Below are positions 36,173-45,065 of a DNA stretch of 64,000 bases, piece by piece. The stretch's first letter is position 1, and each line of letters starts with the position of its first letter. The translations under genes were made by a program, and so were the position numbers. Source of the DNA: Pseudoxanthomonas sp. JBR18 (lineage in GTDB: Bacteria; Pseudomonadota; Gammaproteobacteria; Xanthomonadales; Xanthomonadaceae). The notes below the pieces were generated by a model. The model made no database searches, was not told where the DNA came from, and worked only from the letters and a program-made list of their open reading frames with translations. The stretch spans positions 620,001 to 684,000 of the forward strand of contig NZ_CP116339.1 in the NCBI RefSeq assembly GCF_028198165.1. Direction: 5' to 3'.

Positions 36173-37316
36173 GCTCTTCGGCGCCACCGAGGGCGAACTA
36201 CAGGCCACCAAGGCCATCTGGACCGCGCGCGAGATCGCCCAGCAGCCGCAGATGCTGCGCCGTACCCACGCGCTGGTCGCCGACCTGCACGCCCAGCTGC
36301 AGGACTTCGTCGCGCCGATCGCCGGCAACCCGGCCGCGCGCGTGATCCTCACTGGCGCGGGTACCTCGGCCTATCTCGGTCAGTGCCTGGCACCGCTGCT
36401 GGACCGGCGCCTGGCCGCGCGCGTGGATGCGGTGCCGACCACCGACCTGGTGAGCGCGCCGCGGTTGCACCTGGATCCGGCCCAGCCACTGCTGTTGATC
36501 TCCTTTGGCCGCTCAGGCAACAGCCCGGAGAGCATCGCCGCGGTTGAACTGGCCGAGTCCCTGGTGCGCGAGGTGCGTCATCTGGTGGTGACCTGCAACG
36601 CACAGGGCCAGCTGGCCAACGTGCCAGTCAGGCAGGCGATGACCGTGCAGTTGCCGGAAGAGACGCACGACACCAGCTTCGCGATGACCTCGTCCTTCAG
36701 CTGCATGATGTACGCCGCCGTCGCCGCACTGCTGCCGGCCGGGGCGCTGGACGCGCGCATCGAACCCATCGCGCGGGCGACCGAGGCGGTGATCGCCGAC
36801 GCGCTGCCACTGCTGCGTTCACTGGCCGACGCCCACCACGCACGCGTCGTCTACCTGGGCAGCGGACTGTTCCAGGGCCTGGCGCGCGAGGCCACGCTCA
36901 AGCTGGGCGAACTGACCAATGGCGCGGTGGCAACCTGCTACGACTCGCCGCTGGGCTTCCGCCACGGGCCCAAGACCTTCGTCACCGGCGACACGCTGGT
37001 AATGGTGTTCGTGTCCAACCATCCCTACACCCGGCGCTACGACCACGACCTGATCGACGAGTTGCGTCGCGACGGGGTGGCGTCGCGGGTGATCGAGATT
37101 TCGGCCCAGCCACGTAGCGAAGGTGCCGATACGCTGGCGGTGCCGGGCCTGGCCGATGCGGCGGATGTGGACTTGTTGTGGCCCTACATCGCGGCCGCGC
37201 AGATCTACGCGTTCCTGCATGCGCGCGTGCGCGGGGTGACACCGGACAACCCGAATCCAGCCGGCATCGTCAACCGTGTCGTCCAGGGCGTACGGCTGTA
37301 CGCGCTGGACGCCTGA
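36132..37316 (+). CDS. agaS: AgaS-like SIS-domain aldose-ketose isomerase/deaminase
   Basis: This roughly 394-residue protein has two SIS domains with LTGAGTSAYLGQCLAP and ISFGRSGNSPES in the first and GSGLFQGLAREATLKLGEL and GFRHGPKTF in the second. AgaS converts galactosamine-6-phosphate to tagatose-6-phosphate with release of ammonia. The start is uncertain: ATG codons at 36132, 36144 and 36153 and a GTG at 36120 all overlap the kbaZ end by 20 bases or more; 36132 is chosen here. It is followed four bases after its stop by the sugar kinase gene. Confidence 0.9.
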   Translation: MTTTMHAMTKTVPELFGATEGELQATKAIWTAREIAQQPQMLRRTHALVADLHAQLQDFVAPIAGNPAARVILTGAGTSAYLGQCLAPLLDRRLAARVDAVPTTDLVSAPRLHLDPAQPLLLISFGRSGNSPESIAAVELAESLVREVRHLVVTCNAQGQLANVPVRQAMTVQLPEETHDTSFAMTSSFSCMMYAAVAALLPAGALDARIEPIARATEAVIADALPLLRSLADAHHARVVYLGSGLFQGLAREATLKLGELTNGAVATCYDSPLGFRHGPKTFVTGDTLVMVFVSNHPYTRRYDHDLIDELRRDGVASRVIEISAQPRSEGADTLAVPGLADAADVDLLWPYIAAAQIYAFLHARVRGVTPDNPNPAGIVNRVVQGVRLYALDA

Positions 37317-37320
37317 GCCG

Positions 37321-38268
37321 ATGGCTGCACACGCGCTCTACCTGGGCGTCGACGGGGGCGGTACCAAGACGCGCTTCGCGCTGATCGATGCCGCCGGCAC
37401 GTTGCTGGCCGAGACCCAGCTGGGCACCGCCTACCATCCCCAGGTCGGGCTGGACGGGGTCCGCCGCATTCTGAGCGAAGGCATCGCCACGGTGCTGGGC
37501 CAACTGGATCGCGACCGCAGTGACATCGCGCAGGCGTTCTTCGGCCTTCCGGCCTATGGCGAGGACAGCCGCGCCACCGCGACGCTGCAGGCCATCCCCG
37601 GCCAGGTGCTGGGCCATGACCGCTATGCCTGCGACAACGACATGGTGTGCGGCTGGGCCGGTTCGCTGGCCTGCGCAGATGGCATCAACATCATCGCCGG
37701 CACCGGCTCGATGGGCTACGGACGACGCGGTGAGGCCGCGGCCCGCGCCGGCGGCTGGGGCGAGGCGTTCGGCGACGAGGGCTCGGCCTACTGGATCGCC
37801 GTGCAGGGGCTCAACGCCTTCTCGCGCATGAGCGATGGCCGCCTGCCGCGTGGGCCCCTGCACGCGATCCTGCGTGCCCACTTCGACCTGGACGAGGACC
37901 TGGACATTTGCGCGCATGTCTACGGGGAGGACGTCGGCACGCGCGGCGACATTGCCCGCCTGTCGGTGCAGGTGGCCCAGGCTGCCGGCGAAGGCGACGC
38001 GGTGGCGATCGCGATTTTCCAGCATGCCGGCGAAGAGCTGGCGCAGATTGCCCAGGCACTCCGCGATCTGCTCGGCTTCGAACCGGGCGAACCGGTGCCA
38101 CTCTCGTATTCCGGTGGGGCCTTCAGCGCTGGCGCGCTGCTGATGCAGCCGTTCCAGGCCGCCCTGGCCAGGTGCAGCACGGACTTCGTGCTACATACGC
38201 CGATCCACTCTCCGCATTACGGGGCCGCGCTCTACGCGCTGCGGCTGGCCGGGGCGGCGCCGCGCTGA
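37321..38268 (+). CDS. BadF/BadG-family sugar kinase, likely galactosamine/GalNAc kinase (AgaK-like)
   Basis: This 315-residue protein is a member of the BadF/BadG/BcrA/BcrD ATPase fold that includes N-acetylglucosamine kinases. The phosphate-binding motif LGVDGGGTKTRFALID is at residues 8-23 and the adenosine region IIAGTGSMGYG is near 133. Its position right after agaS suggests phosphorylation of galactosamine or N-acetylgalactosamine at C6, supplying AgaS. The specificity is inferred from context. Confidence 0.83.
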   Translation: MAAHALYLGVDGGGTKTRFALIDAAGTLLAETQLGTAYHPQVGLDGVRRILSEGIATVLGQLDRDRSDIAQAFFGLPAYGEDSRATATLQAIPGQVLGHDRYACDNDMVCGWAGSLACADGINIIAGTGSMGYGRRGEAAARAGGWGEAFGDEGSAYWIAVQGLNAFSRMSDGRLPRGPLHAILRAHFDLDEDLDICAHVYGEDVGTRGDIARLSVQVAQAAGEGDAVAIAIFQHAGEELAQIAQALRDLLGFEPGEPVPLSYSGGAFSAGALLMQPFQAALARCSTDFVLHTPIHSPHYGAALYALRLAGAAPR

Positions 38269-38316
38269 GCCGCCCGCCGCCACGCACGTGTCGTCCGACG
38301 CAAAAGGAATGAAGCG

Positions 38317-40185
38317 ATGAAACGCATGCTGCTGGCCACCCTGCTGTCGCTGTCCGCCCTGCCCGCGGCGGCGGGCCAATACAGCGATGCGCTGCAGCCA
38401 AGCGGACGCTTCAGCGTCTACGGCCACGGCGCGGCCGCCACGCCGCCGATGGGCTTCAACCCATGGAACGCGTTTCGCACCGAGGTCGACCAGGCACGGA
38501 TCGCGTCGGTGGTCGACGCCCTGCAGCAGCGTGGCCTGCAGGATGCCGGCTACCGCTACGTCAACATCGACGACGGCTGGTGGCTGCGGCGCGATGCGCA
38601 AGGACGCATCGAGATCCGCACGAGCATGTTCCCCATCGCCCAGCAGGCCGACGGCGGCACCAGCTTCCGGGCCTGGACCGACATGCTGCACGCGCGTGGC
38701 TTCAAGGCCGGGCTGTATACCGATGCCGGCCGCAACGCGTGCTCGCAAGCGTTCGACCGACATAGCCCCAACCTGCCGGTCGGCAGCGTGGCCGAACGCG
38801 AGATCGGGCTGCAGGGCTTCGAGGCCTCGGATCTGAAGACGATGTTCCAGGACTGGGGTTTCGATTACCTCAAGGTCGACGCCTGTGGGCTGGCGGATTT
38901 CGGCGCCGGCAGCGAGCCGGTGAAGCAAAGCGGCCATCGCGCGCTGCGGCCGCTGATCGTGCGCGGCGACGCGCAACGCACCGATGCCGACGCTGTGGAA
39001 ACGCGCTACGCCCGCGTCGGGCGACTGCTGGCCGACCTCAATCCGGACGGTGACTTCGTGCTGTCGATCTGCCCCTGGGGCGAGGCCGGTGTGCGCGACT
39101 GGGGCGGCGAGCACGGCAACCTGTGGCGCACCAGCCCGGACATCGAACCGACTTGGGCCAGCATGCTGCATAACTTCGATTCGGCCTCACGTCGCGAACT
39201 GTACGCCGGACCTGGACGCTGGAACGACCCGGACATGCTGGCGATCGGACTGGGCGAGTTCGATGCCCAGCACCTGACCCAGGCGCGCACCCATTTCTCG
39301 CTGTGGGCGATGCTGTCGGCGCCACTGCTGTTGGGCTTCGACCTGCGCGAGGCCCCGCAGCCGCTGATCGACCTGCTGACCAATCCCGAGGTCATCGCCA
39401 TCGACCAGGACCCGGCTGGCAACCAGGCGGTGCTGGTCGCCGATGGGCGTCCAGTGCAGGTTCTGGTCAAGCCGCTGGCCACACGTGGCGAACGTGCGGT
39501 CCTGCTGTTCAATCGCGGCGATGCACCCGCGACCGCCCAGGTGACCCCGGCACAGATGAAGCTGGCCGATGACGCCAGCATCCGAATGCGTGACCTGTGG
39601 CGACATGCGGACCTGCCACAGACACGGGGAGCGCTGCGCTTCGCACTGGCTCCACACCAGGCCATGCTGCTCAAGGTCAGGGGCACGCCGGTCGAGCTGC
39701 ATGGCGCCCTGCTGAGTGAAATGACCGGACGCATCCATGTCGCCGCCGACGGTCTGCCCAGCTACAGCACGGCGCTGGACCAGGCCTCCGGGACGCCGCG
39801 CGCCGATGCCACACCGGAAGGCCTGCCGCTGCAGGTGGCCGGCGAGAAGTATGCCTACGGGATCGGCACCCATGCGGACTCACGCCTGGAGGTGGCCACC
39901 CGCGGCGAGTTCGCCCGCTTCGCCGCCACGGTCGGGCTGCAGGACAACGCGGGGCAGACCGACGCAAGCGTGGTGTTCCGGGTCTACGGAGATGGGAAGC
40001 TGCTCCATGCCACCGCGCCGCTGACCGCCGGAAAGTCCGCGGATCTGGACATCGACACCACCGGCGTGTCCGTACTGGAACTGGTTGCCGCAAGCCAGAA
40101 CGCGCCTGCCGGGTCCCTGCCCCCCGTCGTGGCCTGGGCGGACGCCCGCCTGCGGCAATTGGACAAGCGTATAAAAGTCAAATAA
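38317..40185 (+). CDS. Secreted GH27 alpha-galactosidase with C-terminal NPCBM domain
   Basis: This 622-residue protein has a signal peptide (about 19 residues), a GH27 barrel starting ATPPMGFNPWNAF and including YVNIDDGWW, FDYLKVDACG (nucleophile Asp188) and GRWNDPDMLAIG, a beta-sandwich domain, and a C-terminal NPCBM carbohydrate-binding domain beginning near residue 490 (YAYGIGTHADSRLE). AAAAGGA precedes the ATG. It likely acts outside the inner membrane to release alpha-linked galactose or GalNAc. It is 48 bases after the kinase gene and closes the series; its stop lies within the marR palindrome. Confidence 0.9.
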   Translation: MKRMLLATLLSLSALPAAAGQYSDALQPSGRFSVYGHGAAATPPMGFNPWNAFRTEVDQARIASVVDALQQRGLQDAGYRYVNIDDGWWLRRDAQGRIEIRTSMFPIAQQADGGTSFRAWTDMLHARGFKAGLYTDAGRNACSQAFDRHSPNLPVGSVAEREIGLQGFEASDLKTMFQDWGFDYLKVDACGLADFGAGSEPVKQSGHRALRPLIVRGDAQRTDADAVETRYARVGRLLADLNPDGDFVLSICPWGEAGVRDWGGEHGNLWRTSPDIEPTWASMLHNFDSASRRELYAGPGRWNDPDMLAIGLGEFDAQHLTQARTHFSLWAMLSAPLLLGFDLREAPQPLIDLLTNPEVIAIDQDPAGNQAVLVADGRPVQVLVKPLATRGERAVLLFNRGDAPATAQVTPAQMKLADDASIRMRDLWRHADLPQTRGALRFALAPHQAMLLKVRGTPVELHGALLSEMTGRIHVAADGLPSYSTALDQASGTPRADATPEGLPLQVAGEKYAYGIGTHADSRLEVATRGEFARFAATVGLQDNAGQTDASVVFRVYGDGKLLHATAPLTAGKSADLDIDTTGVSVLELVAASQNAPAGSLPPVVAWADARLRQLDKRIKVK

Positions 40186-40209
40186 GTTGACTATCAAGTT
40201 ATTTGACTT
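40175..40209. promoter_or_regulatory. 35-bp near-perfect palindrome at the marR promoter
   Basis: Arms AAGTCAAATAA (40175-40185) and TTATTTGACTT (40199-40209) are perfect inverses; the symmetry extends through TTGA-CTA-TCAA with one mismatch per arm, giving 16-bp arms around a three-base centre. Nested shorter inverted repeats of GTCAA/TTGAC type are present. The site covers the GH27 stop codon and runs to 11 bases before the probable marR start, fitting a MarR auto-operator. Confidence 0.8.
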
Positions 40210-40220
40210 GGTGGTGCCGC

Positions 40221-40685
40221 GTGGATGCCCCCTGGTATGACGACGTCAGCCTCCCCGCGCTGCTGCGGCACGCCCGGCAGACCTATGCTTCCGCCATGCG
40301 CGCGGCGCTGGTCGATTCAGGCCATCACGACATTCCCAAGAACGGGCTCTATCTGATCGGCGGCCTTGCCCTGGAGACAGGCCGCGCGCCGCTGGCCCGC
40401 CTGATCCAGGGCCTGCGCGTCTCCAAGCAGGCCGCCGGGCAGCTGGTCGATGCGCTGGTGGCCGCAGGCTACCTGGAACGCAGCCCGGATCCGGTCGACC
40501 GTCGCCGCCTCACCGTCTCCCTCACGGCCCGGGGCCATGCGGCCGCGCAGGTCCAGGGCGCCGCGCGGGCGCGGATCGACGCCGCGCTCCTGGCGCGCGT
40601 GGGCGCGCAGGATCTGGCCGCGCTGCGGCGTTCACTGGGCGCGCTGATCGAACTGGACATGGCACCACAGGACGCCACCCGATGA
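40221..40685 (+). CDS. MarR-family transcriptional regulator
   Basis: The 154-residue protein has the MarR winged-helix fold, with the recognition region ARLIQGLRVSKQAAGQLVDA and the wing LERSPDPVDRRRLTVSLTARG. The GTG at 40221 (MDAPWYDD) is preferred because the alternative TTG at 40203 lies inside the palindrome. It overlaps the VOC-domain gene by ATGA, so the regulator and that protein are co-expressed and probably sense the same small molecule. The operator palindrome directly upstream points to autorepression. Confidence 0.85.
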   Translation: MDAPWYDDVSLPALLRHARQTYASAMRAALVDSGHHDIPKNGLYLIGGLALETGRAPLARLIQGLRVSKQAAGQLVDALVAAGYLERSPDPVDRRRLTVSLTARGHAAAQVQGAARARIDAALLARVGAQDLAALRRSLGALIELDMAPQDATR

Positions 40686-41449
40686 CGCTGGACACCGTCG
40701 AGATCAAGGCCTTCGTCCCCGCGCGGGACTTCGCGCTGAGCAAGCGCTTCTACGAGGATCTGGGGTTCACCCTGGCCTTCTCCGATGAAGACCTGGCCTA
40801 TCTGCATGCGGGGAACTGCAGCTTCCTGCTGCAGCGCTTCCACGCGCAGGGCCATGCCGCGAACTTCATGATGCACCTGCTGGTCGCCGACGCGGACGCG
40901 TGGTGGGAGCGCGCGCGGCGAGTGGCCGACGCCTACGGTGTGCGCGCAGAGCCGCCGCAAGATCGGCCCTGGCGTATCCGTGACTTCGTCCTGACCGACC
41001 CCAGCGGCGTGCTGTGGCGCATCGGCCACAACCTGCCCACCGCCCCACAGGCGCAGTCGGTTGTGGATGCGCCGACGACGGTCGGTGCCATCGCACAGCT
41101 ACGCACCACCGATCTGGAGGGCTCCATCGCCTTCTACACCCACACGCTGGGCATGGCGCTGCGCTTTCGGCATGGCGACTTCTACGCCGGCATCGAGGCC
41201 GGCGGCCAGCTGTTCCACCTCAAACGCGTCGATACGCCGGACCCTTCGATCGCCCAGGTCCGCGCCGGGACCCACTTTCATCTGTACTTTCCCACTGCCG
41301 ATGCGTCGGGTCTGGCCGAGCTGCTGCAGGCACGCGGCGTCGCGCTGCGCGTTCCGGTCCATGAAACCGACTGGGGAACCCGCGAATTCGTCATCGAAGA
41401 CGATCAAGGCCACACGCTCTACTTCGGCCAGGCGCTGCCGGCGCGCTGA
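40682..41449 (+). CDS. Two-domain VOC (glyoxalase/bleomycin resistance) family protein
   Basis: This 255-residue protein contains two tandem VOC domains (about 4-120 and 135-250), beginning EIKAFVPARDFALSKRFYEDLG and IAQLRTTDLEGSIAFYTHTLGM. Members include glyoxalases, dioxygenases and drug-binding resistance proteins; metal ligands cannot be assigned with certainty. The coupling to a MarR gene suggests a detoxifying or binding role for an electrophile or antibiotic. Confidence 0.8.
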   Translation: MTLDTVEIKAFVPARDFALSKRFYEDLGFTLAFSDEDLAYLHAGNCSFLLQRFHAQGHAANFMMHLLVADADAWWERARRVADAYGVRAEPPQDRPWRIRDFVLTDPSGVLWRIGHNLPTAPQAQSVVDAPTTVGAIAQLRTTDLEGSIAFYTHTLGMALRFRHGDFYAGIEAGGQLFHLKRVDTPDPSIAQVRAGTHFHLYFPTADASGLAELLQARGVALRVPVHETDWGTREFVIEDDQGHTLYFGQALPAR

Positions 41450-41466
41450 GGTGACACGTCGGCGGC

Positions 41467-42024
41467 TCAGGGCCGCCAGTTGGCGTTGCTGTCCCAGAAC
41501 GCGACCGCGCGCCGATAGGCCTCCCGGTCCAGCGGCACGCCGGAGCCGCCTTCCTCCACGCCCAACGCGTTGCGCAGCATGGTGATCGGGGCCATCGGGA
41601 TCTCGGCCGGCTCGGCCGTATACAGGCAGCCGACCACGCCCCAGTCAGCATCGATCGGCGTGCCTTCCTTCTCCAATTGCGCGCGGCTGTAGAGGATGGG
41701 CAACAGGTAATCGGCGCGTGGCGCTTGGACGCCCTCGAACCAGCGCACCAGCACCGGCAGCTCGCGGCTGTTGCGCGCCTCGTAGGCCGAGCGCAACAGG
41801 TGGCGGTTGTCGGCGGTGATCGGCACGGTCAGGCAGCGGGTGGACGTCCAGTTGGCGTGGACGTGCAACTTGCAGAACGGTGCATAGCCATCGAGCATCT
41901 GCATCGGCGCATGATCGTTGAGGTAGTGCTCGAACACCTCGGCGGTGCAGTCCTGGATGGTGTTGCCCCGCGGCGTACGCGGAAACAGGCGGGTGCGGGC
42001 GAAATCGGTCAGGACGATGGACAT
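41467..42024 (-). CDS. DUF3228-family conserved protein
   Basis: This 185-residue protein has no signal peptide or membrane helix. The conserved blocks TPRGNTIQDCTAEVF, LDGYAPFCKLHVHANWT, RSAYEARNSRELPVLVRWFE and ITMLRNALGVEEGGSGVPLD are those of DUF3228, a widespread family of unknown function. It is convergent to the VOC gene and divergent from metF. Confidence 0.72.
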   Translation of the reverse strand: MSIVLTDFARTRLFPRTPRGNTIQDCTAEVFEHYLNDHAPMQMLDGYAPFCKLHVHANWTSTRCLTVPITADNRHLLRSAYEARNSRELPVLVRWFEGVQAPRADYLLPILYSRAQLEKEGTPIDADWGVVGCLYTAEPAEIPMAPITMLRNALGVEEGGSGVPLDREAYRRAVAFWDSNANWRP

Positions 42025-42123
42025 CGAGACAATCCGTGCGAAAGGGGCGCGTCAGGGTAGCCAGCGCCCGGTGCGCCGTCAGCCCCGCCTCCGAACGCCC
42101 GGTACGGTCCATGCATTCATCGC

Positions 42124-42147
42124 GATGAAGCGATATGATCGCTCATC
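42124..42147. promoter_or_regulatory. Inverted repeat upstream of metF
   Basis: GATGAAGCGAT (42124-42134) and ATCGCTCATC (42138-42147) are inverse except for one extra A. The 24-base site ends 21 bases before the metF ATG. It may bind a methionine-cycle regulator (MetR or the SAH-responsive ArsR-type SahR are candidates). Confidence 0.5.
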
Positions 42148-42168
42148 CATCCCGCCCAGCCGCTTGCG

Positions 42169-42999
42169 ATGATCCCCGTCAGTTTCGAGTTCTACCCGCC
42201 CAAGACCGATGACCAGCGTGCGCAGCTGGATCGCACCGCCGACAAGCTCAAGCGCTACGCGCCGGACTACGTGTCGTGCACCTTTGGCGCTGGCGGCTCG
42301 ACCCTGAGCTACACGGCCGAGACGGTGCGACACCTCAAGCAGCACCATCGCTTCGATGCCGCGCCGCACCTGTCGTGCGTGGGCGGCAACCGCGAGGAAA
42401 TCCGCGAACTGCTCAAGCTCTATCGCGCCATTGGCTGCAAGCGCATCGTGGCCCTGCGCGGCGACCTGCCCTCGGGCATGGGGCATCCGGGCGACCTGCG
42501 CTATGCGGCCGACCTGATCGCCTTCATCCGCGCCGAACACGGCGATGCCTTCCACCTTGAAGTAGGCGCCTATCCGGAAACCCACCCGCAGGCCAGCGAT
42601 GCGCTGTCCGACCTGCGCCACTTCAAGGCCAAGGTCGACGCCGGCGCCGATGCGGCCATCACCCAGTACTTCTACAACGCCGATGCCTACTTCGGCTTCG
42701 TCGAGGGCGTGCGCAAGCTGGGGGTGGAGATCCCGATCATTCCGGGGATCATGCCGATCTCCAATTTCAGCCAGCTGCGCCGCTTCTCCGAGCAGTGCGG
42801 AGCGGAAATCCCGCGCTGGATCGGCAAGCGCATGGCGGCCTACGGCGACGATGCGGCCTCGATCAGGGACTTCGGGGCCGATGTGGTCGCCCAGCTGTGC
42901 CAGCGCCTGATCGATGGCGGGGCGCCCGCCCTGCACTTCTATACGCTGAACCTGGCCAAGCCGAGCCAGTCGGTGCTGCAGCGCCTGGGCCGCGGCTGA
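42169..42999 (+). CDS. metF: Methylenetetrahydrofolate reductase
   Basis: The 276-residue flavoprotein reduces 5,10-methylenetetrahydrofolate to 5-methyltetrahydrofolate, the methyl donor for homocysteine remethylation. Typical motifs are PVSFEFYPPKTDDQ, CTFGAGGSTLSYTAETV, RIVALRGDLPSG and ITQYFYNADAYFGFV. The ATG at 42169 gives the standard N-terminus. An inverted repeat lies just upstream. It completes, with ahcY, part of the SAM cycle in this window. Confidence 0.96.
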   Translation: MIPVSFEFYPPKTDDQRAQLDRTADKLKRYAPDYVSCTFGAGGSTLSYTAETVRHLKQHHRFDAAPHLSCVGGNREEIRELLKLYRAIGCKRIVALRGDLPSGMGHPGDLRYAADLIAFIRAEHGDAFHLEVGAYPETHPQASDALSDLRHFKAKVDAGADAAITQYFYNADAYFGFVEGVRKLGVEIPIIPGIMPISNFSQLRRFSEQCGAEIPRWIGKRMAAYGDDAASIRDFGADVVAQLCQRLIDGGAPALHFYTLNLAKPSQSVLQRLGRG

Positions 43000-43057
43000 T
43001 CGACCCAGGGCGCGGCCAGCCCGCGCTCACGCCACCCGGGTTAGGCTGCGCTCCGCC

Positions 43058-43666
43058 ATGTCCGCTGCCCGATTCCTCACGGCCCCGTTGCTTGTCGCCC
43101 TGTGCGGCGGCCTGTTGCTGTGCCGCGCGCCGCCGGTGAAGGCGCAGCAGCAGCCGATCCACCGCTGCACCAGCGCCTCAGGCACCACGGTGTTCACCGA
43201 CCGGCGCTGCGAGGATCTGGGCGCCACCAGTCGCGTCATCCGGCCACGCGTGGACGCGGCAGGACGTGCGACACCCGCCAACCTGGGCTGTCCGCGCCGG
43301 TTGAGCGACCTGGTCCAGCAGATCAGCGCCGCGATCGACCAAGGCGACGCCAATCGCCTGGCGTCGCTCTACCCCTGGAACGGGGTTTCCGATGCCACCG
43401 CCAACCGCTTGCTGGATCGCATGGAAGGCATCGTGCGCCGCCCGCTGGTGGACATTGCCCCCATCTTTCCGCCACCGGCGCCGTTGACTGCCGCCGATGG
43501 CAGCGTGGTCGACGAGAACGCCGACGGCTATTACCCCCAGGCTGCGCCCGTCCAGAAGCAGCGGCCGGTGGGCTTACGGCTGCAGCAGACGCTGTCCAAC
43601 GGCACCCCGAGCAGCACCGTGCTGGGCCTGCGCCGGCGCGACGACTGCTTCTGGATCACGCTTTAG
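43058..43666 (+). CDS. Exported DUF4124-like protein
   Basis: This 202-residue protein has a signal peptide (about 29 residues, to VKA) followed by IHRCTSASGTTVFTDRRCED, the Cys-containing motif of DUF4124 domains. The rest has no recognised domain; SLYPWNGVSDATANRLLDRM may form a helical unit. Function is unknown. It overlaps the end of the convergent histidine kinase gene by 11 bases. Confidence 0.65.
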   Translation: MSAARFLTAPLLVALCGGLLLCRAPPVKAQQQPIHRCTSASGTTVFTDRRCEDLGATSRVIRPRVDAAGRATPANLGCPRRLSDLVQQISAAIDQGDANRLASLYPWNGVSDATANRLLDRMEGIVRRPLVDIAPIFPPPAPLTAADGSVVDENADGYYPQAAPVQKQRPVGLRLQQTLSNGTPSSTVLGLRRRDDCFWITL

Positions 43667-45065
43667 GTGACGGCAGGGCGGTGGGCGCCCGATCCTCGGC
43701 GGGAGTGAAGCGCAAGGTCGCCACCACCCCACGCTCGGCGCCCGGACGCACATAGACCTGCCAGCCGTACAGATCGCACAGGCGGCTGACGATGGACAGG
43801 CCGATACCGCCGCCCTGCGAATGCCCGGCATGGGTGCCGCGGTAACCGCGATCGAACAGTTTGGCCGCGTCCTCCTCGCTCAGGCCGGGGCCAGAATCGA
43901 TCACCTCGACCCGGTCCTCGAGCACGCGGACCAACACGACGCCTTCCTGCGTGTACTTGACCGCGTTGCCGATGAGGTTGCCCAGCGCCACCGACAGGGC
44001 GGCCTCCGGCGCATCGACCACCAGGGTCTGCTCGCCTTCCAGCATCAGCTCCAGCGGCTTGCCGCCGATCTGCGCGCGATGCGAATCCAGCAGTTGATCG
44101 GCGACCTTGGCGACGTTGCTGGCGCCGTGCCCGCGCTCGTTGCGTGAAAGCAGCAGCAGCGAGCCGATCAGATCCGAGCAGGCCTGCTCGGCACGCTGGA
44201 TGCGCAGCAGACGCTGCTCGACTTTGGGCTCCAGGCCCGACCGGCTCAAAAGAAGCTCGGTCGCCCCACGGATGACGGCCAGCGGCGTGCGCAACTCGTG
44301 GCTGACATCGGCGTTGAACTCCCGGTCGCGCTGCACGACCTCGGTCAAACGCGTGGAATAGTCGTCCAGCGCGCGCGCCAGCTCACCCACCTCGTCCTCG
44401 GGGAACAGCGGCCCCAGCTGGGTCGGATTGCTGCTGCCGCGGTAGGCGCGCAAGCGGTTGGCCAACTCGGACACCGGGCTCATCACCCGCGAGGCCGACC
44501 ACCAGCCAACCAGCAGCGACAGCAGCGTGAACACCGCCACGGTCGCCCAGAGCGTGCGCTTGAATTGCACCTCGCCCAGCGCGACCTGCCCCATGTCGTA
44601 GGTCAGGTAGAACCAGGCGTTGGGCGTCTTGCGCACGCCGATCCGGAAAGAAAACGGGTCACCGTTCTCATCGGTGCCGGACATGGTGTGGATGCCGTCC
44701 TTGAGCCGATACCACTCCGGCTTCTCCTCGCGCAGGCGCTCGAGCTTGTCCGGCGGGTACAGATACCCCTTCATCTGCTGTACGGGCGCGGCGGTGTTGG
44801 TCCCCCCGCTGACGACGAACCGCCGCCAGGATTCCTCCAGGTTGCGGTTCATCACGTCCTCGACCAACTGGTTCTCCACGCGCTCGCGGGCCAGGATCGA
44901 GGCGTACGCGAACAGCACCGTCAGGCAGAAGCCCAACAATGCAAACGACCAGACGATGCGGGTGCGCAGGCGCCGGCGGAACTTGCGTGCCCGCGCGGCA
45001 CCGGGCCGCGCAGGCACCGGGCCGGGCTCAGGCTTCGGGTGCGGCGATGCGGTATCCGATGCCAT
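43656..45065 (-). CDS. Sensor histidine kinase (ColS-like, OmpR-partner type)
   Basis: This 469-residue membrane kinase has two membrane helices (about 37-56 and 172-192) around a periplasmic sensor region, a HAMP domain, the H-box VSHELRTPLAVI, N-box NLIGNAVKYT, and G-boxes DSGPG and GGGIGLSIVSRL. Its start overlaps the response regulator gene by 38 bases, so the pair is co-translated. Similarity of the partner regulator to ColR suggests sensing of envelope stress or metals, but the signal is unknown. Confidence 0.88.
   Translation of the reverse strand: MASDTASPHPKPEPGPVPARPGAARARKFRRRLRTRIVWSFALLGFCLTVLFAYASILARERVENQLVEDVMNRNLEESWRRFVVSGGTNTAAPVQQMKGYLYPPDKLERLREEKPEWYRLKDGIHTMSGTDENGDPFSFRIGVRKTPNAWFYLTYDMGQVALGEVQFKRTLWATVAVFTLLSLLVGWWSASRVMSPVSELANRLRAYRGSSNPTQLGPLFPEDEVGELARALDDYSTRLTEVVQRDREFNADVSHELRTPLAVIRGATELLLSRSGLEPKVEQRLLRIQRAEQACSDLIGSLLLLSRNERGHGASNVAKVADQLLDSHRAQIGGKPLELMLEGEQTLVVDAPEAALSVALGNLIGNAVKYTQEGVVLVRVLEDRVEVIDSGPGLSEEDAAKLFDRGYRGTHAGHSQGGGIGLSIVSRLCDLYGWQVYVRPGAERGVVATLRFTPAEDRAPTALPSPKA

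Noticed and set aside
40203..40220. TTG start for the MarR gene
   Set aside because: It lies inside the operator palindrome; the GTG at 40221 fits the family N-terminus better.
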